A stretch of DNA of 23,320 bases from Chara braunii (GCA_003427395.1 BFEA01000002.1:1294158-1317477); one strand, 5' to 3'. Shown: positions 8,247 to 17,363, counted from the first letter of the stretch. Notes: generated by a model not told the origin, from the sequence alone. Program-made: numbers and translations.

Positions 8247-8945
8247 TCAATCTAGCAAATCGTCCATGCACGGTAGGGGCTCTCTGTTCTTGACACTGAT
8301 GGCATTGAGGCCCCTATAGTCAATGCACATCCTAAGTGTTCCTTCCTTCTTCGGTACGAATAGGACTAGAGACTCATAAGGAGAAACACTCGACCGGATC
8401 CAACCCTTTTCTACGAGTTCCTTGAGTTGCTGGCGAAGCTCATCAAGCTCGCCTGGAGACATTCGATAGATCCTACCCTTTGGGATACTAGACCCTGGGA
8501 TAATCTCTATGGGGTGGACGACCTCCCTCTCAACAACCCCTGTAGGCTCTTCAAATAGATCAGGGTACTTGGCAACTACTCCCTCTATCTCCGGCGACAT
8601 TTTCACCGGTTTGCCTGTTGTAGAGACAAAAACTAGATACATACCCTCCTCCGGATTTTGCTTATAATAATTATAGAACGCGACCGCACACATGCATCCG
8701 TGGGACTCAATCAGACTACTAGCTTTGAACTTACGTAATCTGGCGGTCCCTCCACCTGGCAAAGTGTGTTTGACCACTTTTCGGTCCCAGTCAAACTGGG
8801 GCTGTGCCACAGAGAGGTAGTACATACCTAACAAGATATCCAGAGGGAGATCATCGCTCACTAGGAACGAGACGCGATGTCTCAATTCCCCTCCCGCATA
8901 CGGAAAACAACACTCAACATCCTGGAGGCAGTTGTTGACTACCAT
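8247..8945 (-). pseudogene. Protease C-terminal part plus RT N-terminal part
   Basis: The 232-residue frame starts in the second half of the retroviral-type protease ([14 protein letters not shown] at about 33-46, where family members have an ILGMPWL-like motif). It runs into the [59 protein letters not shown] and a terminal DLLD. It ends at TGA right after DLLD, where relatives read on with Arg; CGA to TGA is the change expected from cytosine deamination. A one-base shift at its 5' end separates it from the rest of the protease. Confidence 0.88.
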
Positions 8946-9295
8946 GTGCTGTTTGTTGGCACAGGTCGACTCAGGCGCTGCACTTGCCCCTGAAAGCGCA
9001 ACCTCTCAACGCACGCGCGACTAATGAAGTTCCTAGTCGAGCAAATGTCATAATAGGCCCCGGCCTTGCGACCACCTATGACTACCTCGATGACGAACAT
9101 CTCACTCTTAGGGGCTTTGGCCAATGCCGTCCAAGAAGCTAGCGGGTCTAATCTAGACCACTCCTCCTCTAGGTCCTCTAAGGATTCAAACACATTCATC
9201 GAACAGAGGCTCGATGGGTCTGAACGTGTTTGCGTGACGACGATGGCGTCAGTAGCTTGGGCCATCTCTCGAGATGGTGAGGGCATGTCCACCAC
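8939..9295 (-). pseudogene. Pol N-terminal segment with protease active-site region
   Basis: This 118-residue frame contains a hydrophobic FVIEVVIGGRKAGAYYD followed by [16 protein letters not shown]. The position of YYDICST (about 81-87) corresponds to the retropepsin D-S/T-G-A/S motif of the family, so the aspartate is present but the glycine is replaced by Cys, which would be unusual for an active protease. The frame is open upstream to about 9366 and so overlaps the end of gag by about 40 bases in another frame. The first ATG here need not be the real start. A frameshift at 8939-8945 cuts it from the next part. Confidence 0.7.
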
Positions 9296-10116
9296 CTCGA
9301 CCCTAGCAGGAACATCTACTATTCCTACTGGTCCGACGTGTTTCCCGAAGCAGTGCCAAAAATGCTAGCCACATTGCTACCAACGGGAGTGAAGGATCCC
9401 AACGCCTGCCCCATCGTAGGCGGGATCTTCTCTGTCACCTTCTTATTGCGGCACTTGAATTGGTTGTGTCCATATTGACCACAACGAATACAGGCATGTC
9501 GGGTGTACCTGTCTCTCCACACGTCCTTTGTGAGACCCGCTTTTTCCCATGGAGAAGCATTGGGGTCAACTTGACTCCTTGACCGGGATCCTCCATGGCG
9601 TCTACCGGTCGCCTTTCCTTTTCGAGCTATGGTAGCGACTACTCCACCCCCTGAAGCCTCTACACTGCGAGCCTCTAAACCTACTCCCGCCTGGAACTCG
9701 TTGTCCAACTCGATGGTTGAACCATCGTTGTCGACGAACATAATGCGGCCCTTCGCCTTCCAGTTGGGAGGCAGTGTCTTTTTCCTACCATCCGTCGTGG
9801 GTGTCTGCCCATGCCCTATCTTCTCTTCCAGGTCTAGGGCCTTTTTGCTAAACGAGGGAAACTTGTGCATATTGATGTTGGCCTCACCTGCCAACTGGTT
9901 CCTGAGAGGCATGGGAAAGCATCTCAGGTAGGAGGTGAGTAATATTTGGGGGTCATAACGCACCCCAGGGACACAGATCAGACGCTCTACTGCATCAGTG
10001 GCCTCCCTTACTGACTTAAACTGCCTTGCATGGAGTGTCAGGATCGTGTCAGTGGCCTTTGGGGCCTCCTGAGGATCATGCCACCTATCTTCCACCATCT
10101 TGAGAAAGTCCTTTAG

Positions 10117-10209
10117 TTTCTGGTGGGCTGCCCAAGCGCGAAAGTCATGACCGTACCCCTGGAGCTGCACTAAACCACTCAACCATCGCGCTGCACTACC
10201 CTCTAGGTA
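10117..10209 (-). repeat. 93-bp contig-end overlap, copy 1
   Basis: This is identical to 10475-10567 and directly abuts the N run. It encodes the same gag residues (SYLEGSAARWLSG... to AAHQK). An assembly overlap is far more likely than a biological duplication with a gap exactly between. Confidence 0.9.
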
Positions 10210-10474
10210 NNNNNNNNNNNNNNNNNNNNNNNNNNNNNNNNNNNNNNNNNNNNNNNNNNNNNNNNNNNNNNNNNNNNNNNNNNNNNNNNNNNNNNNNNNN
10301 NNNNNNNNNNNNNNNNNNNNNNNNNNNNNNNNNNNNNNNNNNNNNNNNNNNNNNNNNNNNNNNNNNNNNNNNNNNNNNNNNNNNNNNNNNNNNNNNNNNN
10401 NNNNNNNNNNNNNNNNNNNNNNNNNNNNNNNNNNNNNNNNNNNNNNNNNNNNNNNNNNNNNNNNNNNNNNNNNN
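10210..10474. other. Assembly gap of 265 Ns, probably spurious
   Basis: A run of undetermined bases lies inside gag and is flanked by exact 93-bp duplicates. Keeping it places the two halves of gag in different frames; deleting it with one duplicate restores a single frame. Confidence 0.9.
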
Positions 10475-10567
10475 TTTCTGGTGGGCTGCCCAAGCGCGAA
10501 AGTCATGACCGTACCCCTGGAGCTGCACTAAACCACTCAACCATCGCGCTGCACTACCCTCTAGGTA
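10475..10567 (-). repeat. 93-bp contig-end overlap, copy 2
   Basis: This is an exact duplicate of 10117-10209, on the other side of the N run. Confidence 0.9.
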
Positions 10568-11403
10568 GGATGCAGCCACAATCACTTCCTTGTGTGGCAA
10601 CGTAAGTTTACACTTAACATAGACTGGCACTGCCCTCAACCAAGTGTCGAGGTCTTCACCCCTCTTATCCCCTGTGAAGGGTTTAGGAGTGGCGATAGCC
10701 GTCTTTGGTACCCACTGACTTTGTCCCGATCCCTGCATCACTCTGGGCTGTGGACCCTGTGGGGCAGGCTGCTGCACTGACTGTTGGGGTTGTGTACCCT
10801 GCGGTTGTGCAGGCTGCGAGACAGTAGGCTGCCCGCTTATGACAACCTGAGACGGAGGTTGGGAGAACATTGTCTGTACAGGAACCTGCAAACTAGGACC
10901 TACTGAGAACCCGCCTGTCAAAGGCATACCTAGGGAAACGGGTTGAACCAGTGCTGGGGATGTATATGGGGATACCCCAGTCATCGATGGGACAAAAGGA
11001 GGAGGATGTACAACGGGCCAGGCACCGGGCCCGGACGGTGATGGTGCCGCCTGCACTCGCCCGACTAACACAACCAGACTCGGTTCGATGTCGTGTAAGA
11101 TCTCCATCTGGTGATCTTGCATCTCTACTACACTTAGCAAGACCGACCGTATGGTCCTCACATCATCCTCCAACTCTGCAGGGTCCATCTCCTCTAACTC
11201 ACTGACGTCCGCTTGCCTCCGCCGCATCCTAGCTCTTCTTCAAATCATTCTTTCTTTTTCTGCCTTAATTTGTCCCAAAGCCTGCTATAGCTGTGCCTCG
11301 CGATCAGCAGCTCGCTGTATGGCGACCTCCTTGGGAGTCATCACTAACGGCTGGCTTGCCATTAATCCAGTTGACTGACTCTGGGTTTGTGCGACCGTTG
11401 ACC

Positions 11404-11652
11404 CTACGGTCCTGAACTGCTGGCTTGGGAACTCTGCTGCGCAGCAGTGGCCATGGCCGCTGAAGCTGCGGCTTCGCTTACGAATGCCATGCTGGCCTCA
11501 GCTGCTCTAGCTCTCCTCTGCTGATGTTGCCTCTCCCTAAGCTGGCGGAACAGTAACCTGTCACCCTCTGGTCCTAAGGCCACGTGGGCAACCGGGCGTC
11601 TAGCCGATCGCAATATCCGGTTGTCCGGTTGTGGAACCTCCCTGTCACTCAT
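11404..11652 (-). pseudogene. Gag N-terminal segment
   Basis: This 82-codon frame starts MSDREVPQPDNRILRSARRP, is rich in Arg and Gln in the middle (RQLRERQHQQRRARAAEAS) and Ala/Ser-rich at the end. It is the first ATG frame after the leader, on the same strand and just upstream of the main gag. Between it and the main part (11228-11403) a gag-like frame reads on (TPKEVAIQRAADREAQL, then QALGQIKAEKERMI) through a TAG after EAQL, where Gln is likely, and a TGA after ERMI, where Arg is likely, plus one frame change near 11404. This suggests one gag ORF starting at 11652 that has decayed. Confidence 0.65.
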
Positions 11653-12399
11653 AAGCTACAACACTATACACAATCTGCACTAGGACACTCTAGATGCCTA
11701 CCGCAGTATAGTGCACAAACCAACTAAAATAAATAATTAATTGGTGGCTGTGTCAGAGACTATCCATTTGGGTTCAACAGGTAAGTTCAAATTCCTACAA
11801 ACAAAAACTATTTTACTTTGACTAGTCCGCAAATAGAAAGCACAAGGAACATAAATCAGTTCTAACTAATGTTGTCTGTCAGATGTTAATGGTTGTACAT
11901 CTAACTGATCAAAATAAAAATAAAATCGTTTGTTGGGTCTGTTTGCAGAATGGGATCTTGCCCGAACTTATCACCTAGAATCTACCCCTCCCTCAATTCT
12001 TCTTGAATGTCTCTTGTCGTCAACGTCCCTGGGCAATCCAGATAGCGTGCGTGTCTGAAGGTGTGCACACGGCCCACCCCTGTGCCCCGAGTCCTGTTGA
12101 GCTGGCCAACCCTGCACAATTTTTATCCTCGCGTGCAGCAAGCCTTACACCGACCGATTGGCTGATCAGGAGGCGTTTTTATGGACGGCCCCCGAAGTCC
12201 TCAGGAATTCTTTAACGTTGCAAACAAGACGACGATCACAGCCAATGGAAGGTATCTTATCAGTGCTTATTTCCTCACCACCTGGGTTGCCTACTTATCT
12301 CCGCCCTCCTCAATACACACGTCCCACGGCACGGTCGCTCACCGCGTGCATGTACCGCATTAGGCAGAAGATAAGCGCCAGATTAGCGCACCGAACCAC
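11653..12399 (-). other. 5' leader of family-B element
   Basis: This non-coding stretch lies between the primer-binding site and the first gag ATG. It includes an AT-rich part around 11720-11750 and 11880-11935. No gene is seen on either strand. Confidence 0.55.
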
Positions 12400-12412
12400 A
12401 ACTCCGATACCA
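12400..12412 (-). other. Primer-binding site of family-B element
   Basis: On the minus strand this reads TGGTATCGGAGTT, three bases after the CA end of the 5' LTR. The first seven bases and the later GAG match the tRNA-iMet site TGGTATCAGAGC, with one mismatch in the core. The use of an initiator tRNA-Met primer is the family norm; the exact tRNA is inference. Confidence 0.75.
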
Positions 12413-12415
12413 AAT

Positions 12416-13341
12416 TGCAAGGAAGGTGAGCAATAGTGAACTTCAACAATCAAACAACATTATACACATGAGACCAGATAGTCGTGACCTCGAACCAAAA
12501 GCTGAATTGCATCACGAGTTTCACCAAATAAGAGCACACAAAAAACTCATAATTGACAATGTTGGAATAGTCTCATCATCATCAACGAAGAACCAATGTG
12601 GATATCCTATCTGGCGCTCGACGTCTAGACTACGAATGGCAAATCCTATCTAGCCTAGACTACAATGCCGCTGATGACGTCAACAACTTCCCAAGTACGA
12701 GCAGACCTCGGCCAATGCCGCACGCGTCAAGCACCAGGTATGTCTCTCGTATCACTCACAACCTCGTTCCCCAACTCACAGATGCCACTTGCACCCAAGG
12801 ACCACCATGCGCCCCATCCAACATACAACAACGCAGCTCGACTATGGCTGCTTGCTCCTCCCAGCTCGCCCGTGAGCCTAGCAGGCGATAGTGCAGCAGC
12901 GCTTGCGCACAAAGCAGCCAGTGCCCGAATATCCAATGCGTAGGCAGACCCTTCCCTATATCAAAGTGGCCTGCTCCTGCGTGCTGTGCTGCGGTACTGG
13001 GCCCCGACCCAAAAACTTCGTGTAGGCCCACGGAGGCTGAGCCTCAATCCAAGTCAACAGGCCCAGGGCCTGTGGTGGTTACCAGCACCCAACTGCCCTC
13101 AGCCTTTGTTCGGTCCACTTTGTGTATCCGGCCTAGGGCCTGCCTCAGTTACATGCAATGCGAGGCAGCCTGGGCCCGGGCGCTTCCAACCAACTAGTGT
13201 TGTGCAACTGCCAGAAATTTCCCTAGTTGCATAGTGATCCCAAAATGGCCTGAGGGCCTCGGTCGGGCCTGCCTTCACTTAGGGCGGCCGACTGACCGAA
13301 AAATAGGCCCTGTAAAGCAAATCGAGGGCTTGTGCCTCGCA
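12416..13341 (-). repeat. Family-B 5' LTR
   Basis: This 926-bp repeat is collinear with 4677-5604. Its inner end abuts the primer-binding site, so it is the 5' LTR of the minus-strand element. In sense orientation a GATATAGGG stretch near 12955-12962 is a weak TATA candidate for its promoter. Confidence 0.93.
12675..12682. promoter_or_regulatory. TGACGTCA palindrome in LTR (bZIP-type site)
   Basis: This is the partner of the site at 4936-4943 and is conserved between the two LTRs. Function is inferred from motif only. Confidence 0.3.
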
Positions 13342-13345
13342 TATA
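13342..13345. other. Target-site duplication, right copy (TATA)
   Basis: This is the partner of 4673-4676; it directly follows the CA end of the right LTR and is the first LINE sequence after it. Confidence 0.85.
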
Positions 13346-14153
13346 CAAAAAAGGGGATAAAACAAACATCCGAAACTATAGACCAATCACGTTACTTACA
13401 GTGGTTTACAAGATGTTAGCTAAAGCACTAGCCAACCGGATGATTCCTATAATGTCTGATATTATTCATCATTTGCAAACAGGATTTATTAATGGAAGAC
13501 ATATTCAAGATAATATTATTTTGATCAATGAAATGATTAAATTTTCTAGACAATCTAATCAAAATGCAGCTTTTGTATTTATAGATTTTGAAAAGGCTTA
13601 TGATCATCTAGATTAGCGTTTCTTGGATGCCTGTCTACAAAAGATGAACTTTGGTCCTAACATAAGGAAATGGATTGGGATCCTACATTCAAATGTCACA
13701 ACAAGGATCCAAGTTAATGAACTTCTTTCTACTGAAATTCAACTCCAAAGGTCGGTCAGGCAAGGGGATCCTTTGGCCCCTTTCCTGTTTCTGATCGTCA
13801 TGGAGGCCTTGGGGGCAAACCTGCGAACCAACCGTAACATTAAACGACTACAGATCTCAGGTATACCAGAGGAAGCAACCCCCATTACCTCTATGTTTGC
13901 AGATGATCTCACTGTCATGATGGAGGCATCAAAATCAAACATGAAGGAGATTCAGGCTATGATGGAAAATTTTTCTCAGGTACCTGGCATGGTCGTTAAT
14001 TGGGGAAGTAAAACACAAGGTTGGTGGATTCATTCTAATGGGGTACGCCCTCCGGAACACCCTAAAGTTAGTTGGGTTCCCTTGAACACCCCGATGCGAA
14101 TTTTGAGAGTCTCTCTTACAACAAATGGTAAACCAGCTATTAATGATGACTGA
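13342..14153 (+). pseudogene. LINE ORF2 reverse transcriptase domain
   Basis: LINE RTs copy their own RNA at a nicked chromosomal target. RT motifs appear in order: YKKGDKTNIRNYRPITLL, LANRMIP, HHLQTGFINGRHIQDNI, FVFIDFEKAYD (motif A aspartate), RQGDPLAPFLF (motif B) and MFADDLTVM with the catalytic FADD at 13896-13907 (motif C). An in-frame TAG at 13614-13616 follows DHLD, where L1 relatives usually have Trp, and the frame stops again at TGA 14151. The catalytic residues are visible but the copy is not translatable. Confidence 0.92.
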
Positions 14154-15016
14154 ATCTCCAAACCTGCTCTGGAAAAACTGAACCAATGGAAAAATCAATG
14201 AACCTTAATTTTTGGCCGAGCACTCATCATTAACAATGTTGTCGTTGCCTCAATCTGATACAAATCAGAACTTCGGTCTATCAGCAAAAAGGGTACGAAA
14301 AATTTACGAAAACAAGTGTCAGCATTCTTATGGCGAGGCAATCATGAGCAGGACAAGGTGATCCCAAGAGTAGCCTAACTCTCCTTAATCCAACCAAGGA
14401 CGAGAGGACGATTGGGGATTATGAATCCAACTCTTCAATATCAGGCTTTATCATTGCAATGGATTAAAAAATTAATATTATCTACAGACAAACCCTGACA
14501 GGTGCTAGTATTTGAACAAATTAGTAGGTTAGCTCCCTTGTGTCCAAAGGATACACACCCCCTCACTTGGATTGAAGATCGTTATTGGACCATTCCCATG
14601 ACGCAGTCTCATACCAGAGAAAAGGGGGTATGCGGGCCCGCAAGAACTGATCTTACCCTGGATAATATGTGAAGTTCCTTATTGAAGACATGGAGATGCC
14701 TTCCATTGCGAAATAGGCTCTTTCCTTCTCGATATGAGGAGATATTGAGGCAGCCTCTTTTTGGCAATAGATGAATTACAGACTTGAATAGCTGCATTTT
14801 TAATAGTTCAGTTCTGCCTTGGTCTTTGTGGGTTAAAAGGGGGGTACTCATAATTAAAGATTTATGGAATTCAAAGACCAAGGATTGGAAGACTGCTGAT
14901 CAGTTGAGATCTATGCCCATCACTCATCTTCAAATCTAGATCAGATTATTTTTTCCATCCCGTTAGCCTGGGTACAAATTTTGAGAAAAGGGTAAAAGAT
15001 CAAGGAGGGAGATTGG
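14154..15016 (+). pseudogene. LINE ORF2, degraded region between RT and zinc-binding domain
   Basis: Reading on in the RT frame gives clear LINE sequence: LEKLNQWKN, IFGRALIINNVVVASI, LRKQVSAFLWRG, GRLGIMNPTLQYQALSLQWI, LTWIEDRYW and IIKDLWNSK. Stops fall at 14151, 14199, 14256, 14376, 14496, 14670 and 14772; most stand where relatives would have Trp. Near 14925-14937 the frame shifts, and after a TAA at 14993 it continues into the next segment. Confidence 0.8.
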
Positions 15017-16146
15017 GTGATAGGAGTCCAACCTAATGGGCAACAGATGGCGAGACAAGTGATTCATCTAACTCCACAAGGAGCTATGGTGGGCTTGGTT
15101 AAAATCAACAAGGACCATCTTATATCACCCTCTCCTTCAAACATGGTAATTTTTTTCCCGATCACCTATATTTATCGTATTAAAGTTTTCTTTGTCTCTC
15201 ATAGTAAGGGTTGGCAGGCTTATAATCCTCAAGTAAGGATCCCAGATCTCCCATTAGACCCAGAAGAATGGATATGGCAGACCAACAAGATAGGTAAGCC
15301 ATGTACCTTGCAAAATATGTCGGTCAAAGCGGTATACCGTATGATCTGCCCTAAGATGAATATTATAGTTGTACTGCAAGAACGGTGGGCAAAACACATC
15401 AATGTTGACATAAACTTGCTCAACCATATAAAATTATCCAAAAACATTAAACAAAGACCTACGAAATTTGGATCCTTGCAATGGCAGATAGCCCACCGCT
15501 GCCTGCCCACCAATGACTGGCTGATTGATCACTCATCATTGGAACAACAGGGTTTGGCATTATCATGGTGTACAACCTGTCTGTCCGTTTTTCCTAGCAA
15601 AATAACAGGGAAGCCATTGAACACATATTCATGCAATGCCCGGGCTCAGTCCTTTTATGGAGAAGATGGGATTGCACTTGGAGGGATCTAACAGGTAAAG
15701 ACTGGCCCTGGGATTGGAAAACCAATTTGTTGGGGCATTGGGAACCCCTAGAGCTCACTTTATCAAATTTTCAAAATAATATTTTCGAAATTGGCCGTAA
15801 GGCAATACTATGGGTTTTATGGTATAAAAGATGTGTTAGAGAATATGAGAAGGTGAGCCTAGACGACCATGAGACACAAAAGCTTATTGTTCAATTTATA
15901 CAAACAGAAATCAAAGCAAAGTGGACTGGAATTAAAGTTAAGTTGCAAAACCTTCATAAAAAAAAAGACATTCAACAAACTATTAAAAGATTTAACCTGA
16001 ACTGGCTGGGCGGCGCTGCAGGGAGGGGCTTGGGTGAGGTAAAATGGCCAGGGGAAGAAGAGATAGGAGGATCTCTAAAAAAAGACTTCCATCTCATTTT
16101 TTGGGATTGGTTTAAACTTCATCCAGGAGCCTTCTCAGATCTCTGA
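15017..16146 (+). pseudogene. LINE ORF2 C-terminal part with RT zinc-binding domain
   Basis: The first frame (to 15691) has GDWVIGVQPNG, SVKAVYRMI, FGSLQWQIAHRCLPTNDWLI and CTTC. After a frameshift near 15605 the second frame gives EHIFMQCPGSVLLWRRW and ILWVLWYKRCVREYEK, ending at 16146. LQWxIAHRxLPTND, CX2C and EHxFxxCP form the zf-RVT domain seen at the end of plant LINE ORF2 proteins. The same order is found on the minus strand at 17537-18361, showing a related element. Confidence 0.85.
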
Positions 16147-16477
16147 TTTTTTTTTCAGACCCATTCCCTCCGTCTGAGCTTGCTATGGTAGAAATACAAT
16201 GGTAACACGCAGGGACAGGATAGCTTGATTAAGAGGCTCTATCTGGCGGTCCTAATGGACTGAAGAGGCTTCCCTTTCCCTGTTTTTTTTCCTGAGTACC
16301 TCTTGCACTGCTCAGTGAATCGCTTGGAATACAGGGCAATCAATGCTGGCAGGGATACATGCTCTACATTGATCAAAGTTTGGTTTTGGTTCTTCATTCA
16401 TAATGATGAACGAGGGACGCTGGGCCCGGTTTCCAGCAGGTGACGCTCCCCACCAATAGATGGAGCAGCCGTCAGAC
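16147..16477 (+). other. LINE 3' untranslated region
   Basis: This is a non-coding stretch between the ORF2 stop and the poly(A). Its last 60 bases (16422-16466) recur in inverted orientation at 16737-16781, and partly at 17148-17190. Confidence 0.65.
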
Positions 16478-16504
16478 AAAAAAAAAAAAAAAAAAAAAAA
16501 AAAA
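16478..16504 (+). repeat. Poly(A) tail of LINE, 27 As
   Basis: An uninterrupted A27 run follows ...GTCAGAC. Its position at the end of the LINE 3' UTR fits the retrotransposition tail. Confidence 0.85.
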
Positions 16505-17253
16505 GTTGCTACTTGGTCTTGAACATCGGCAGGAGATACGGCGTTGTACTTTGGTGTGTTGAGTGCACCCTCCTAGAGGATAGGACACTAGTGTAGAGGT
16601 TGCTTATTGGGTCAGGAGGACCGTATGAGAGGGGGGTTGAGTTTTACTCCATCTTTTTTCTTTTTATAATGAGAAACAACCAGAGGTGATGCTAGGGGTG
16701 CTGATAGGAGCGGACAGCGTTAGCACTTCCAGGGAGGCTCCATCTATTGGTGGGGAGCAACACCTGCTGGAAAGCGGGTCCGTCATTCGTAAGGATTGTA
16801 GTTGATTGTTTGAATAGACGTGTTTGTGTAATGACAGCAAGCTGCAGGGCCCACCCATAAAGAACGATATTTGACAGGTAGAGCTGCTCAGCAGCTTATG
16901 TTGATTGCCTACATGACAGCCTAAGGTATGCTAGTATGCACGGGTCTCAGGGCTGATATTAAGAGAACTGGAAGTTGTGTTCTGCTTCTGTCCATTCACC
17001 CAGCCAGCAGCCCCTTCCCGTTGCTACCACCTATGATTGAGCCCTAACTCGTGTAGGCAAGGAAACCTCCCATTCCACCAACCCTTACCGTTCAGAAATA
17101 GACTGAACGACGAAAACTACGTTGCAGCTGTTTTTGATGGGAAGCTGCACCTGCTGGAAACCGGGTCCAGCGGGTCCAGCGTCCCTTTACATTTCATTAT
17201 CAGGAGCCAAGTAGTTTGTCATACACTCAGGGGGAGGATGGAGGCGGCAGGAT
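16505..17253 (-). other. Probable 3' tail sequence of the minus-strand LINE, otherwise non-coding
   Basis: No gene is seen. It contains two copies, in minus orientation, of the tail motif of the plus-strand LINE (16737-16781 and 17148-17190), and a T-rich stretch at 16648-16668 that may be a decayed poly(A) tail of a minus-strand LINE. The segment 16790-17130 is otherwise unrecognised. Confidence 0.45.
16737..16781 (-). repeat. Inverted copy of LINE tail motif
   Basis: A 22-bp stretch (16737-16758) is the exact reverse complement of 16445-16466. The following CACCTGCTGGAAAGCGGGTCC matches the reverse complement of 16422-16442 with few differences. A third copy (CACCTGCTGGAAACCGGGTCC) starts at 17148 in the same orientation as this one. 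Confidence 0.85.
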
Positions 17254-17363
17254 GGGAAGGGAATGAGGCAATGGCGGGAAGGGAACGAGGCAATGGCGGG
17301 AAGGGAACAAGGCAATGGCGGGAAGGGAACGAGGCAATGGCGGGAAGGGAATGAGGCAGCGGC
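17254..17363. repeat. 22-bp x 5 minisatellite
   Basis: Five head-to-tail units of 22 bp run at 17254, 17276, 17298, 17320 and 17342. The consensus is GGGAAGGGAACGAGGCAATGGC in two parts (GGGAAGGGAACG, AGGCAATGGC). Units differ by single transitions. The tract is G-rich on the plus strand. It sits in the 3' non-coding part of the minus-strand LINE remnant. Confidence 0.97.

Larger units (their letters stand above)
9325..11227 (-). pseudogene. Gag, main part (capsid and CCHC zinc knuckle), interrupted by assembly gap
   Basis: Gag forms the virus-like particle and binds element RNA. From the 5' side: an acidic segment, a Pro/Gln-rich linker (QPAQPQGTQPQQSVQQPAPQ), then the retrotransposon gag domain beginning PFTGDKRGEDLDTWLRAVPV and containing SYLEGSAARWLSG, RWHDPQEAP, DAVERL and LTSYLRCFP. 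Near the C-terminus a zinc knuckle reads CIRCGQYGHNQFKC (CX2CX4HX4C), and the frame ends at TAG (9325). The 265-N gap lies in the gag domain and the 93 bases on either side are identical. Removing the gap and one copy (358 bases) puts both halves in the same frame, for about 514 codons from the ATG at 11225-11227. Upstream, the gag frame continues beyond in-frame stops, so this ATG is probably internal. Confidence 0.88.
4677..13341 (-). mobile_element. Family-B Ty3/gypsy chromovirus-like retrotransposon, complete but decayed
   Basis: The element has two LTRs in direct repeat (4677-5604 and 12416-13341), a polypurine tract inside the left LTR, a tRNA-Met-type primer site inside the right LTR and a 4-bp target duplication. 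Internal genes run on the minus strand in the order gag, protease, RT, RNase H, integrase, chromodomain. That order (RT before integrase) is diagnostic of Ty3/gypsy. It is inserted within a LINE ORF2. The LTRs differ at roughly 6-7% of positions by eye over the first third, mostly transitions, so the insertion is not recent. Gag and the protease-RT part carry stops and frameshifts, so the copy is not autonomous. The apparent 8665-bp length includes 265 Ns and a duplicated 93-bp contig end; the true length is probably about 8.3 kb. Confidence 0.93.
13342..16504 (+). mobile_element. L1-like LINE, 3' portion with poly(A) tail
   Basis: This continues the LINE begun at 4342-4676 after the family-B insertion. 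It contains the RT domain, a long degraded thumb/connection region, a C-terminal zinc-binding domain, a 3' untranslated part (16147-16477) and a 27-A tail. Without the insertion the LINE fragment is about 3.5 kb, short for a full L1-clade element because the 5' end is missing. Multiple stops and frameshifts make it dead. I could not find a convincing target duplication around the LINE. Confidence 0.88.

Noticed and set aside
7819-8319. 166-codon plus-strand open frame
   Set aside because: It lies antisense to the conserved RT domain, which explains the sequence.
9066-9931. Plus-strand open frames of about 100 codons
   Set aside because: They are antisense to protease and gag of the family-B element.
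10117-10567. True tandem duplication in gag
   Set aside because: The copies are exact, meet the Ns exactly, and their collapse restores the gag frame. An assembly overlap is the simpler reading.
13614-14774. UGA read as tryptophan (alternative genetic code)
   Set aside because: TAG and TAA also occur at such positions, there are frameshifts as well, and the neighbouring intact pol frame uses TGG for Trp and ends in normal stops. Decay explains it.
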